64,000 nucleotides of DNA, from assembly GCA_963805455.1 (NCBI GenBank), contig CAWDUJ010000009.1, positions 186,001 to 250,000 on the forward strand, in the 5' to 3' direction. Both the position numbers and the translations under genes were made by a program. The notes under the pieces are model-generated. The model was not told the origin of the DNA, ran no database searches, and saw only the letters and a program-made list of their open reading frames with translations. This DNA is from VRUE01 sp963805455. Its GTDB lineage: Bacteria > Actinomycetota > Thermoleophilia > Solirubrobacterales > 70-9. Of the stretch, positions 50,713 to 59,993 are shown piece by piece; positions within the stretch are counted from its first letter, which is position 1; each line of letters begins with the position of its first letter.

Positions 50713-51418
50713 CTAGGAGGCCGGGAGCGCGAAGAACGCGATCGCCGCGAAGTGGGCGGCGGCGGCGGCGATCACGAGCAGGTGAAAGACCTCGTGGTAG
50801 CCGAAGACCCGGGGGTTGGGGTTCGGCCGCTGGGTTGCGTAGACGACGGCGCCCATCGTGTAGAGGAGGCCGCCGGCGACGACGAGAAGGGTTCCTGCCA
50901 TGCCCATCTGCGTCCCAGAGGCCGGGGAAGGCGATCACCGCGACCCAGCCGAGCGAGATGTAGACCAGCGCCGCGACCCATTTCGGGTGCTCGATCCAGA
51001 CCGTCTCGACAATCGCGCCGATCACCGCTCCGGTCCAGACGACGGCGAGGACCGCGTCGGCGAGTGGCCCGTCGAGGACCAGCAGCGCGAACGGGGTGTA
51101 GGTGCCGGCGATCAGGAAGAAGATCATCGAGTGGTCCAGCCGCCGCATCCAGAGGCGGACGTTGGGCCGGGCCCAGTTGACCCGGTGATACAGCGCGCTG
51201 GTCCCGAACAGGGCGGAGAGGCTGACGGCGTAGATCGCGACGGCGAAGGTCGCCTGCGGGGTTTCGGCGGTAATGATCAGAGCCGCCCCGAGGCCAAGCG
51301 AGATGAAGAAGGCGCACTCATGGGAGACGCCGCGAAGCTTGGGCTTGACGGCGGCGATCGTGTCGGTTGCAACTTCCCGTGCAGATTCCCCTTTTTCGGC
51401 TGCTCTCGCCGGCACCAT
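50713..51418 (-). pseudogene. Hemolysin III / TrhA-family membrane protein, frameshifted
   Basis: The first 170 residues are a clear hemolysin III (PAQR-like) protein: SHECAFFISLGLG, ALYHRVNWARPNVRLWMRRLDHSMIFFLIAGTYTPFALL, VYISLGWVAVIAFPGLWD. At 50,911 one extra base follows the Asp codon; the other frame then gives the family C-terminus QMGMAGTLLVVAGGLLYTMGAVVYATQRPNP and FGYHEVFHLLVIAAAAAHF, ending at 50,713. Deleting that base yields a normal seven-helix protein with its conserved histidines. Either the gene is recently broken or the sequence has an error here. It is convergent with the FMN reductase and divergent from nrdJ. Confidence 0.85.
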
Positions 51419-51547
51419 CACCTTGTCACCATAGAGGGTAGCGCCTGAAATTCACGGCTTTTGCGGGGTTGGATCCCACGGGTTCCGTCCGACTCGGAGA
51501 CGATCCTCGTCAGCCCCCCCAAAGCTGCCGTGAGAGGAGCCAGTTTG

Positions 51548-54349
51548 ATGTCCAGGACCGCGACGAGCACGAACCAAAACGACCTTCAGGGCCTCTCGAT
51601 AGAGCGCCGCTTTTCCTCGCCGGGAACGCACCCGTTTGACGAGGTCGAGTGGGAGACCAGGGACGCTGTGATCGGCGATCCGGAGAGCCCGGCGTTCGCC
51701 CAGCGCGGAGTCGAGTTCCCGCAGAGCTGGTCACAGAACGCGACCAACATCGTCGCTCAGAAGTACTTCCGGGGGCAGCTCGGGAGCGACCAGCGCGAGA
51801 GCTCGGTCAAACAGATGATCGGCAGAGTCGCGGGGACGATCTCCGAGTGGGGGCGCGAGGGCGGCTACTTCGCCTCCGAGGATGGCGCCGACGCGTTCGA
51901 GGCAGAGCTGACCTCGATCCTGCTCAACCAGAAGGCGGCCTTCAACTCGCCGGTCTGGTTCAACGTCGGCTTCGAGGAGCGGCCGCAGTGCTCGGCCTGC
52001 TTCATCCTCAGCGTCGACGACACGATGGAGTCGATCCTCGACTGGAACACCAAAGAGGGCAAGATCTTCCGCGGCGGCTCCGGTTCGGGAATCAACCTCT
52101 CCAACATCCGGGGCTCGGTCGAGCCGCTCTCCAAGGGCGGGCTCGCATCCGGGCCGGTCAGCTTCATGCGCGGCGCCGACGCCTGGGCCGGGACGATCAA
52201 GTCCGGCGGCAAGACCCGGCGGGCGGCGAAGATGGTCGTACTCGACGTCGACCATCCGGACATCGAGCACTTCATCTGGTGCAAGGCCGACGAGGAGAAG
52301 AAGGCCGAGGCGCTCCGCGACGCCGGCTTCGACATGTCGATCGACGGCGAGGGGTTCACCTCGATCCAGTACCAGAACGCGAACAACTCGGTCCGGGTCA
52401 GCGACGAGTTCATGGAGGCGGTCGAGGCCGGCGAGGACTGGAGCCTGACCGCGCGGACGACCGGTGAGCCGACGAAGACGCTCCCCGCCCGCGAGCTGAT
52501 GGGCCAGATCGCAGACGCCGCCTGGCGCTGCGCCGATCCGGGCGTCCAGTACGACACGATCATCAACCGCTGGCACACCTCTCCGGAGTCGGGGCGGATC
52601 AACGCCTCGAACCCTTGCAGCGAGTACATGCACGTCGACGACTCGGCCTGCAACCTGGCCTCGCTCAACCTGATGAAGTTCCGCCGCGAGGACGGGAGCC
52701 TCGACGTCGAGGACTTCGAGCACGCCGTCGACATCGTCTTCCTCGCCCAGGAGATCATCGTCGGCTGCTCCAGCTACCCGACCGAGAAGATCGCCGAGAA
52801 CGCCAACGCCTTCCGCCAGCTCGGCCTCGGCTACGCCAACCTCGGCGCCCTGCTGATGTCCGACGGCCTCCCCTACGACTCCGACGAAGGCCGCAACGTG
52901 GCCGCCGCGATCACGGCGCTGATGACCGGCCGAGCCTATCGCCAGTCAGCGCTGATCTCGGCCCGCGCGACCGGCCCCTACGACGAGTACGAGCGCAACC
53001 GGAAGCCCCACAACGGGGTGATGAGGATGCACCGCGACGCCGCCTACGACGTCGACCCGACCGGGATCAAGGGCGACCTTCTCGAGGCCGCCCAGCGAGC
53101 CTGGGACGAGGCGGTCGAGCTCGGCGAGGAGCACGGCTACCGCAACGCGCAGGCGACGGTGCTGGCGCCGACCGGGACGATCAGCTTCCTGATGGACTGC
53201 GACACGACCGGGATCGAGCCCGACTTCTCGCTGGTGAAGTTCAAGGAGCTGGTCGGCGGCGGCCAGATGACGATCGTCAACAAATCGGTCCCGCTGGCGC
53301 TGCGGGCCCTCGGCTACGCCGAGCCGCAGGTCGAGCAGATCAACGCCCACATCGCCGAGAAGAACACGATCGTCGGCGCCCCGGGGCTGAAGGACGAGCA
53401 CCTGCCGATCTTCGACGTCGCGGTCGGCGAGCGGGCGATCACCCACACCGGCCACATCGACATGATGGCAGCGACCCAGCCGTTCATCTCGGGGGCGATC
53501 TCGAAGACGGTCAACCTGCCGCAGACGGCAACCGTCGAGGACATCGCCGACGCCTACACCCGCGGTTGGAAGGGCGGCCTCAAGGCGCTGGCGATCTACC
53601 GCGACGGCTCGAAGACCGCGCAGGCGCTGCGCACCGACGCCCAGGAGGAAAAGGAGGCCGAGGAGGACGTCGCGCGGCCGCCGGAGCGCAAACGGATGCC
53701 GCAGGAGAGGGAATCGATCACCCACAAGTTCTCGATCGCCGGCCACGAGGGCTACATCACCGCCGGCAAATATGACGACGGCTCGGTCGGCGAGATCTTC
53801 CTCACCGACATCGGCAAGGAGGGGTCGACGATGCGGGGGCTGCTCAATGCCTTCGCCACCGCGATCTCGCTCGGACTCCAGTACGGGGTGCCGCTCGAAG
53901 ACTTCGTCCGCAAGTTCAGCTACATGCGCTTCGAGCCCGAGGGGATGACGAACAACCCCGAGATCCCGTTCGCCAAATCGATGCCCGACTACATCATGCG
54001 CTGGGTCGCGAGCCGGTTCATCGAAGACGCCGAGACGCTCGAGGAGCTCGGGATCATGACCAAGGACGTCCGCGCCAAGCAGGAAGCGGAGACCGCACAG
54101 CTCGCCCTCGGCTCCGAGGCCGGCGGCTCAGCCGGCCCGGCCAATGGCGGCAATGGCGGGAATGGCGGCAACGGCCACTCGAAGCCGGTCGCGGCAGCCG
54201 ATGCGATGACGGAAACGCCTCCGGTCCGGCCGGCGAAGATGGTCGGAGGCGACCTCGGCCCGGCCTGCGATCAGTGCGGCGGGATGATGCAGCGCACCGG
54301 CTCCTGTTACACCTGCTCGAGCTGCGGCAACAACACCGGCTGCGGCTGA
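51548..54349 (+). CDS. nrdJ: Class II (adenosylcobalamin-dependent) ribonucleotide reductase
   Basis: About 933 residues from ATG 51548, with GAGGAG eight bases upstream. Reduces ribonucleotides using a radical from coenzyme B12, independent of oxygen. Visible: FNSPVWFNVG, CSACFILSVDDTMESI with an active-site cysteine, FRGGSGSGINLSNIRG, the catalytic NPCSEY (Cys/Glu), ATVLAPTGTISFLMDCDTTGIEP, and a C-terminal zinc-ribbon-like end (CDQCGGMMQRTGSCYTCSSCG) that also provides the redox cysteines. A Gly/Asn-rich linker precedes the ribbon. No cobalamin riboswitch is recognised in the 125-base leader. It is a stand-alone gene convergent with a P450. Confidence 0.95.
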   Translation: MSRTATSTNQNDLQGLSIERRFSSPGTHPFDEVEWETRDAVIGDPESPAFAQRGVEFPQSWSQNATNIVAQKYFRGQLGSDQRESSVKQMIGRVAGTISEWGREGGYFASEDGADAFEAELTSILLNQKAAFNSPVWFNVGFEERPQCSACFILSVDDTMESILDWNTKEGKIFRGGSGSGINLSNIRGSVEPLSKGGLASGPVSFMRGADAWAGTIKSGGKTRRAAKMVVLDVDHPDIEHFIWCKADEEKKAEALRDAGFDMSIDGEGFTSIQYQNANNSVRVSDEFMEAVEAGEDWSLTARTTGEPTKTLPARELMGQIADAAWRCADPGVQYDTIINRWHTSPESGRINASNPCSEYMHVDDSACNLASLNLMKFRREDGSLDVEDFEHAVDIVFLAQEIIVGCSSYPTEKIAENANAFRQLGLGYANLGALLMSDGLPYDSDEGRNVAAAITALMTGRAYRQSALISARATGPYDEYERNRKPHNGVMRMHRDAAYDVDPTGIKGDLLEAAQRAWDEAVELGEEHGYRNAQATVLAPTGTISFLMDCDTTGIEPDFSLVKFKELVGGGQMTIVNKSVPLALRALGYAEPQVEQINAHIAEKNTIVGAPGLKDEHLPIFDVAVGERAITHTGHIDMMAATQPFISGAISKTVNLPQTATVEDIADAYTRGWKGGLKALAIYRDGSKTAQALRTDAQEEKEAEEDVARPPERKRMPQERESITHKFSIAGHEGYITAGKYDDGSVGEIFLTDIGKEGSTMRGLLNAFATAISLGLQYGVPLEDFVRKFSYMRFEPEGMTNNPEIPFAKSMPDYIMRWVASRFIEDAETLEELGIMTKDVRAKQEAETAQLALGSEAGGSAGPANGGNGGNGGNGHSKPVAAADAMTETPPVRPAKMVGGDLGPACDQCGGMMQRTGSCYTCSSCGNNTGCG

Positions 54350-54355
54350 GCCGAC

Positions 54356-55696
54356 CTAGCTGAGGATGACCTCCGCGTCGTGGCGCGGGGTCTCGGTGAT
54401 CGCGCGGCGGAAGACGCGCTCCGGCCTCTGCCGGGCGGGCCGGATCCCGTGGCGCTTGACCAGCTCTTCGAGGACGACCGCCATCTCGAACTGGGCGAAG
54501 GAGGCGCCGAGGCATCGGCGGACCCCTCCGCCGAACGGGATCCAGGTGTAGGTGCCCGGCGGATTATCGATGAAGCGCTCGGGAAGGAAGCGGAGCGGGT
54601 CCGGATAGACGTCCGGATCGGCGTGGACCAGGTAGACGGAGGGAGCGACGGAGGCGCCGGCGGGGATCTCATAGCCGCCGATCTCGACCGCCTCGGTCAG
54701 GCGGCGGAGGACAATCGAGACGACCGGCCGCAGGCGAAGCGTCTCCTGGATCGTCGCGGTCAGGTAGGCGTCCTCGCCGGCCTCGACCTCCTCGCGGAGG
54801 CGGCCGAGCTTGTCGGGGTGGCGGGAGAGGCGCTCGACCGCCCATGAGAGAGCCGTCGCGGTCGTCTCGTGGCCGGCGACCAGCAGGGTCAGCAGCTCGT
54901 CGCGCATCTCCATATCGCTCATCGGGCTGCCGTCCTCGTGCCGGGCGGCGACCAGGAGCGAGAGGATGTCGTCGCGCTCCTCGAGGTCTTCGCTGCGGCG
55001 GCGCTCGGCGATCTCGCGGAAGATCAACCGGTCGACCGCCTCGATCCGGCGCCGGAACCAGCCCATCTTCGTCGCCCGCTCAGGCCCGAGCAGAAGAACC
55101 GGCAGGAGGATGCGGGGGTTCGTCGTCAGGTCGAGGAAGCTCCGCAGAGCGTCGCGCAACTCGGCCGTCCTCTCCCCCTCGCCGACGCCGAAGACGGTGC
55201 TGAGGATGATGTCGAGGGTGATCGCCTGCATTTGCGGCCGCAGGGCGTAGGGGGCTCCGATCGGCCAGCTCTCGATCTTGCGGGCGGCGATCTCGGCCAT
55301 CGTCTGGCGGTAGCCCTGCATCCGCTCCCCGTGGAACGGCGGCAGCAGCAGCCGGCGCTGGCCGATGTGGGCTTTCTCATCGAGGACCAGGACCGAGTTC
55401 CGGCCGAGGACGGGTTCGAGAATCTGGTTCCCCTCGCCGGCGTGGAAGACCCGCGGGTCGCCGGTGAAGACCTGCTTGACGGCCTCCGGGTCGGAGAGCA
55501 TCACCCAGGTCCCTTCGTGGACGATCCTGAGGGTGAAGATGCTGCCGTAGCGCTTGCGGCAGGCAAACAGAACCCTGCGCGCCTGTCGCGACCAGATTGC
55601 GGTCTGGAGCTGGGCGGGCAGCGGCGGCCCCGGCGGCAGCCCCCGGGTGGCGGGATTGCCCGCCGCCACCGGTGCGGTTGTCGTCGCTGCCTCCAT
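54356..55696 (-). CDS. Cytochrome P450
   Basis: About 446 residues from ATG 55696. Heme-thiolate monooxygenase. PGPPLP near the N-terminus, the I-helix oxygen-activation motif AGHETTATAL (about 275), the K-helix ETLRLRP, the meander PERFIDNPP and the heme loop FGGGVRRCLGA with the axial cysteine (about 395). The pattern and the absence of a membrane anchor suggest a soluble enzyme of the CYP102/CYP110/CYP1xx-like group used on lipids or terpenoids; substrate unknown. It needs separate redox partners, none of which is nearby. It is divergent by 45 bases from an esterase, which may share its regulation. Confidence 0.95.
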   Translation of the reverse strand: MEAATTTAPVAAGNPATRGLPPGPPLPAQLQTAIWSRQARRVLFACRKRYGSIFTLRIVHEGTWVMLSDPEAVKQVFTGDPRVFHAGEGNQILEPVLGRNSVLVLDEKAHIGQRRLLLPPFHGERMQGYRQTMAEIAARKIESWPIGAPYALRPQMQAITLDIILSTVFGVGEGERTAELRDALRSFLDLTTNPRILLPVLLLGPERATKMGWFRRRIEAVDRLIFREIAERRRSEDLEERDDILSLLVAARHEDGSPMSDMEMRDELLTLLVAGHETTATALSWAVERLSRHPDKLGRLREEVEAGEDAYLTATIQETLRLRPVVSIVLRRLTEAVEIGGYEIPAGASVAPSVYLVHADPDVYPDPLRFLPERFIDNPPGTYTWIPFGGGVRRCLGASFAQFEMAVVLEELVKRHGIRPARQRPERVFRRAITETPRHDAEVILS

Positions 55697-55741
55697 CGCG
55701 CTGCCGCCCCGCAGTGTCCCATGCCATAGCCTGCTGGGGTC

Positions 55742-56812
55742 GTGGAGCTACCTCGCATCTCGCCCCGCGTCGAGCATCCCATCGTCCGGTTCCTCTGCGC
55801 GCTTCCACCGCGGTTGCAACGACGCTGGTTCGGCCCACGCATCGAGGTCGGTGGGCTCGAACCGGCGCCTGACATCCAGGTCGTGCTCTGGCTGGCGCGC
55901 CTCGTCGGGGTCGACTCGATCTCGAGCGGAGGAACCCTCACGGTCGAGGAAGCCAGGGACAGGGCCCGGAACGAGTCGATCGTCGTCGGCGGGCTGAAGG
56001 TGCCGCTGCCGCGGGTCGAAGACCTGAGCATCCCGGGCTCGAGGGGCCCGATCGGGGCGCGGCTCTACGCTCCGACGCCGCGCGCCTCGGCCCCGATGCC
56101 GCTGATCGTCTTCTACCACGGGGGCGGCTGGGTGCTCGGCGACCTCGAGACCCATGACTCGATCTGCCGTTTCCTCGCCCCGAACACGGGCGCCATGGTC
56201 CTCTCGATCGATTACCGCCTTGCTCCCGAGCATCCCTTCCCGGCCGGGGTCGAAGACTCGGTCGAGGCCTTTCGCTGGGCCAGCGAGGAAGCTGCGGCGC
56301 TAGGCGCCGACCCGCGGCGAGTCGCCGTCTGCGGCGACAGCGCTGGAGGAGACCTGGCGGCGGTCGTCAGCCTCCTGACCCGGGACGACGATGGCCCTAA
56401 GCCGGCGATGCAGGCATTGCTCTACCCCGTCACAGATGCGATCGGCGGTCAGGAATCGAGGCGGCTTTACGCCGACGGCTTCCTTCTGGCGGCGGAGGAC
56501 ATGGACTGGTACGCGGGCCACTACCTGCAGGGTGCCAACGCCGACACCGACCCGCGTGCCTCGGTCTACCGAATCGATGACCTCCGGGGCCTTCCGCCCG
56601 CCTACGTCTGCACCGCCGGGATGGACCCGCTGCGCGACGAGGGCGAGGGCTACGCGGAACGTCTGCGCGAGGCTGGAAACCAGGTCGCGTTTCGACGCCA
56701 TCCCGGCCTGGTCCACACCTTCGCCAACATGACCGGGGTCAGCCGCACGGCCAGGGCGGCGATGCATGAGGTCGCCGGGGCGCTGCGGATGGGCCTCTCC
56801 CAATACCCCTAG
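55742..56812 (+). CDS. Alpha/beta-hydrolase esterase of the hormone-sensitive lipase family
   Basis: About 356 residues from GTG 55742. The HSL-family oxyanion motif YHGGGWVLGD lies near 127, the nucleophile elbow GDSAGGD near 200, the acid in DPLRDEGEGYAERL and the catalytic His in GLVHTFANM near 325. A leading extension of about 100 residues resembles the cap of related lipases. It hydrolyses acyl esters; natural substrate unknown. It is divergent from the P450 with only 45 bases between, so the pair may act in one lipid-degrading pathway. Its stop codon is in the middle of a CsoR-like palindrome that serves the next gene. Confidence 0.92.
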   Translation: MELPRISPRVEHPIVRFLCALPPRLQRRWFGPRIEVGGLEPAPDIQVVLWLARLVGVDSISSGGTLTVEEARDRARNESIVVGGLKVPLPRVEDLSIPGSRGPIGARLYAPTPRASAPMPLIVFYHGGGWVLGDLETHDSICRFLAPNTGAMVLSIDYRLAPEHPFPAGVEDSVEAFRWASEEAAALGADPRRVAVCGDSAGGDLAAVVSLLTRDDDGPKPAMQALLYPVTDAIGGQESRRLYADGFLLAAEDMDWYAGHYLQGANADTDPRASVYRIDDLRGLPPAYVCTAGMDPLRDEGEGYAERLREAGNQVAFRRHPGLVHTFANMTGVSRTARAAMHEVAGALRMGLSQYP

Positions 56813-56819
56813 GGGGTAT
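56803..56819. promoter_or_regulatory. CsoR-like palindromic operator upstream of the DUF4396 gene
   Basis: ATACCCCTAGGGGGTAT has perfect seven-base arms (ATACCCC / GGGGTAT) around TAG. This closely resembles the A/T-C-run/G-run palindromes bound by copper-sensing CsoR proteins. It overlaps the esterase stop codon and lies just upstream of a TATACT -10 box (56823-56828). No csoR gene is in the window, so the regulator would be encoded elsewhere. Confidence 0.55.
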
Positions 56820-56831
56820 CGCTATACTCGC

Positions 56832-56851
56832 CTCCCCGACCGATCGGGGAG
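56832..56851 (+). promoter_or_regulatory. Leader hairpin overlapping the ribosome site of the DUF4396 gene
   Basis: CTCCCCGA (56832-56839) pairs with TCGGGGAG (56844-56851) around a four-base loop. The right arm contains the only Shine-Dalgarno-like sequence (GGGGAGAGG) before the gene, so folding would hide it. It could be a translational control element or chance. Confidence 0.35.
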
Positions 56852-56895
56852 AGGACAGCATCGAGGCGACAGCACAACACCACGACCATCACGAG

Positions 56896-57438
56896 ATGCC
56901 GACCGAGGGGGCGGCACTCACCGGCGTCGCGATCAACGCCACCCTCCACTGTCTGACCGGGTGCGCGCTCGGCGAGATCGCCGGGATGGCGATCGGCACC
57001 GCGCTCGGGTTCTCGAACCTGGGGACGATCGTCATCAGCATCGTCCTCGCCTTCGCGTTCGGCTACTCGCTGACCAGTCTGCCGTTGCTGCGAGCCGGAT
57101 TGGTCCTCGCGGCGGTGATTCCGATCGCGCTCGCCTCCGACACTTTCAGCATCGCGACGATGGAGGTCGTCGACAACCTCGTCATCCTCGTCATCCCCGG
57201 CGCCCTCGAAGCCGGGCTCGGCGACATCCTGTTCTGGGGCAGCCTCGCCTTCTCCCTGGTCGTCGCCGGCGCCGCGGCGATGCCGGTCAACCGCTGGCTG
57301 ATCTCCCGCGGCAAGGGCCATGTCGCTGTCCACGAAACCGGGATCCACGGCGGCCCGCCGGTCGGGATCGTGGCGATCGTCGCCGCCGTTGCCGGGGTCT
57401 TCGGGACCGCGGTGCTGGTCGCGGAAGCGCTCGGCTGA
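56896..57438 (+). CDS. DUF4396 membrane protein, probable metal-related
   Basis: About 180 residues from ATG 56896, the first standard start. Four to five hydrophobic segments and the DUF4396 signature ATLHCLTGCALGEIAGMAIG are seen. The frame continues upstream through IEATAQHHDHHE; a His-rich lead is usual for this family and GGGGAGAGG lies upstream of an ATC codon at 56860, so translation may begin there at a rare codon, adding 12 residues. The CsoR-like operator suggests copper control. The cysteines in the signature and the histidines could bind metal, but transport has not been shown for this family as far as is evident here. Convergent with an ABC permease. Confidence 0.82.
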   Translation: MPTEGAALTGVAINATLHCLTGCALGEIAGMAIGTALGFSNLGTIVISIVLAFAFGYSLTSLPLLRAGLVLAAVIPIALASDTFSIATMEVVDNLVILVIPGALEAGLGDILFWGSLAFSLVVAGAAAMPVNRWLISRGKGHVAVHETGIHGGPPVGIVAIVAAVAGVFGTAVLVAEALG

Positions 57439-57439
57439 G

Positions 57440-59989
57440 CTACTCGTACTGAAGCGCCTCGAGGACGTTGAGGCGCGAGGCGCGGCGGGCGGGCGCGATC
57501 GCGGCGATCACGCCGGCGATCGCGGCGAAGACCAGAAGCCCGATCAGGGTCGGGATCGGGTAGGAGAGGACGAAGCCTTCGTCCTTCAGCGGCTGCGCGA
57601 TCAGGGCCGCGAAGACGATCCCGATCACCATCCCCAGCAGCGCCCCGATCAGCGCCGTGATCACGGCCTCGTAGCGGATCATCGTTCGAACCTGGCGGCG
57701 CGACATCCCGATCGCGCGGAGCATCCCGAGCTCACGCGTGCGCTCGTGGATCGAGAGCGCCAGCGTGTTGGCGATCCCGAACAGCGAGACGATGATCGCC
57801 AGCGCCAGCAGCGCGTAGATCAGGTTCAGCAGCTGGTCCACCTGTCCTTCCTGGTTTTCCTTCAGTTCCTGCTGGTTGCGGACCTCGGCGATCGGGAACT
57901 CGCGCTTCATCGTCGCGATCAGCGCCGCCTGGACCTTCGCCGGGTTCGCCCCCGGTGCGACCTTGACGAAGTCGATGGTGTCGTCGCTCTGGTCGAACTG
58001 GCTCGCCATCAGGGCGGGCGTGACGATCGCGCCGCCGAAGAGTTCGGCGCGGTCGTCGAATTCGCCGATCACCCTCAGCTTCGGGCGTTTGCCGGTCTGG
58101 GTCAGGAAGCGGAGGTTGTCCCCGACTTCGACGTTGTTGCCGTCGGCGAAGGACTTGTCGAGGATCACCTCGTTCGAGTCGAGTTCCCGCAGGGTCGCGG
58201 GGCCACCCTCGGTCCAATCGATGCTGAGGACCTCGCCGGCGTCGGGAGGGAGGGAGCTGACCTTCGGCTTGCCGCTGCCGCCGACCACCTTCGCCTGGGC
58301 GGTGCGCATCGTGGCGACCAGTTCGACCCCGGGGACCTGGCGCGCAGCCGCCGCGGCTCCGGGTGAGATCGGCGAGAAGCCGTCGGTGTTCTGGATCACG
58401 AGCTGGCCCTGAAAGCTGTCGTCGACCGCGGAGGCGATCGAGCTCTTGATACCGGCGGCGAAGACGGTGACGAAGGCGACGACGGCGAGCCCGATCATCA
58501 GCGCCGCGGCGGTGACCGCGGTCCTGGCAGGGTTGCGCTGGGTGTTCTCCCGGGCGAGGCGGCCGGTCAGCTTCCGGACAACTTCCAGCGGCTTGCCGGC
58601 GATCGCCGCCAGCGGCCGGACGAGGGTGGGGCTGAAGAGGGACACGCCGAGGATGACCGCGACCGCGCCGGCGCCGATCAACCCGGCCGCACTTCCGCCG
58701 CTGACGCCGCCGAAGAGGGCGATGACGACCATCGCCAGGCCGGCGATCCCGAGCAGCGCCGCGAGCGCAGCGTAGGCGACCTCGCGGCGCCTGCTGCGCG
58801 GCATCTCGAGCGCCTGCAGGGCGGCGATCGGCGGCACCCGGGTCGAGCGCAGCGCCGGGACCAGCGACGAGACCAGGGTGACGACGATCCCGATCGCCAG
58901 CGAGACGACGATCGTCCGGGTCTCGATCACCAGGCTCGTCGTCGGCAGGTCGATCCCGATCGCGACGAAGAGCGCGTTCAGCCCCTTCGCGATCGCGAAT
59001 CCGCCGGCGAGGCCGAGCACCGCCCCGAGGATCCCGATCGCGAGCGCCTCGACGACGACGGAGGTGAGGATCTGGCTGCGGCTCGCGCCGAGGGTCCGCA
59101 GCATCCCGAACTCGGTCACGCGCTGGGCGACCGTGATCGAGAAGGTGTTGAAGATCAGGAAGGCGCCGACGAGGAGGGCGACGAAGGCAAAGACCAGAAG
59201 GGCGATCCGCAGGAATCCGAGGTTGTCGCGGACTTCGTTCGAGTTGCGCTCGGAGTTCTGCTGCGCGGTCTCGACCAGGACCGACGGTGGCGTCACCTTT
59301 TTCACCCTGCGCTTCAGTTCCTCTTCGGAGATCCCCTCTTCGCCGGCGATCGAGATCTGGTCGAATTCTCCGACTTTGCCGGTCATCAGCTGGGCCTCGG
59401 GAAGAGTGAGCTGCGCGATGCTGGCGCCGCCGAAGGAGGCGTTCCCGAGCCTCGTCAGCCCGACCAGGCGGAACGATTTGGCCCGCGCAACCGACGCGAT
59501 CCTGATCCTGTCGCCGATCCCGATCCCGGCCTCTTCGGCCGCCGACTTGTCGAGCGAGGCTTCGGTCGGTCCCCGCGGCGCCCTACCGTCTAGGTAGGTC
59601 AGCGACTCGAGGCTTCCGGGCAGCCGCGAGGAGATGAACTTGGGGGAGAACTTGGAGCCGATCTTGTCGCCCTGGGCGTCGAAGAAGCCGCCGGGGGTGA
59701 AGATCGCCCCCGACGCGAGTCTGACCCCCGGCACCTTCTTCACCGGCGCCAGGACCGAGGCGCTGAAGCTCGGTTGCTCATTTGTTTCCTGCTGCACGTC
59801 ATTGCGGGCGGTGATGACGACGTCGGTTCCCTTCAGCGAGTCGGAGAAGATTTCGTCGAAGGCGGCGAAGGTCGTGTCGGTGAGGATGTAGGTGCCGGCG
59901 ACGAAGGCGACGCCGATCACGACGGCGAGGATCGTGGTCAGGGCCCGGACCTTGCGCGCCCAGAGGCTCTTGATCGCGAGCCGGGTCAC
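57440..59989 (-). CDS. ABC transporter permease, MacB/FtsX-type
   Basis: About 849 residues from GTG 59989, four bases after the ATPase stop. It has an N-terminal helix, a MacB-like periplasmic core (about 45-245), an FtsX domain with three helices (about 260-390), a second set of helices and periplasmic domain (about 420-690), and a second FtsX domain (about 715-840, ELGMLRAIGMSRRQVRTMIRYE). The repeat of FTEFGMLRTLGAS / ELGMLRAIGMS shows two homologous halves. With the preceding ATPase it forms a type VII-like transporter, which usually drives conformational changes for lipoprotein or peptide release. Substrate unknown. Confidence 0.92.
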   Translation of the reverse strand: MTRLAIKSLWARKVRALTTILAVVIGVAFVAGTYILTDTTFAAFDEIFSDSLKGTDVVITARNDVQQETNEQPSFSASVLAPVKKVPGVRLASGAIFTPGGFFDAQGDKIGSKFSPKFISSRLPGSLESLTYLDGRAPRGPTEASLDKSAAEEAGIGIGDRIRIASVARAKSFRLVGLTRLGNASFGGASIAQLTLPEAQLMTGKVGEFDQISIAGEEGISEEELKRRVKKVTPPSVLVETAQQNSERNSNEVRDNLGFLRIALLVFAFVALLVGAFLIFNTFSITVAQRVTEFGMLRTLGASRSQILTSVVVEALAIGILGAVLGLAGGFAIAKGLNALFVAIGIDLPTTSLVIETRTIVVSLAIGIVVTLVSSLVPALRSTRVPPIAALQALEMPRSRRREVAYAALAALLGIAGLAMVVIALFGGVSGGSAAGLIGAGAVAVILGVSLFSPTLVRPLAAIAGKPLEVVRKLTGRLARENTQRNPARTAVTAAALMIGLAVVAFVTVFAAGIKSSIASAVDDSFQGQLVIQNTDGFSPISPGAAAAARQVPGVELVATMRTAQAKVVGGSGKPKVSSLPPDAGEVLSIDWTEGGPATLRELDSNEVILDKSFADGNNVEVGDNLRFLTQTGKRPKLRVIGEFDDRAELFGGAIVTPALMASQFDQSDDTIDFVKVAPGANPAKVQAALIATMKREFPIAEVRNQQELKENQEGQVDQLLNLIYALLALAIIVSLFGIANTLALSIHERTRELGMLRAIGMSRRQVRTMIRYEAVITALIGALLGMVIGIVFAALIAQPLKDEGFVLSYPIPTLIGLLVFAAIAGVIAAIAPARRASRLNVLEALQYE

Positions 59990-59993
59990 CCCG

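Noticed and set aside
51421..51547. Cobalamin riboswitch before nrdJ
   Set aside because: The leader is only about 125 bases and shows no B12-box-like element; the expectation came from the gene's cofactor alone.
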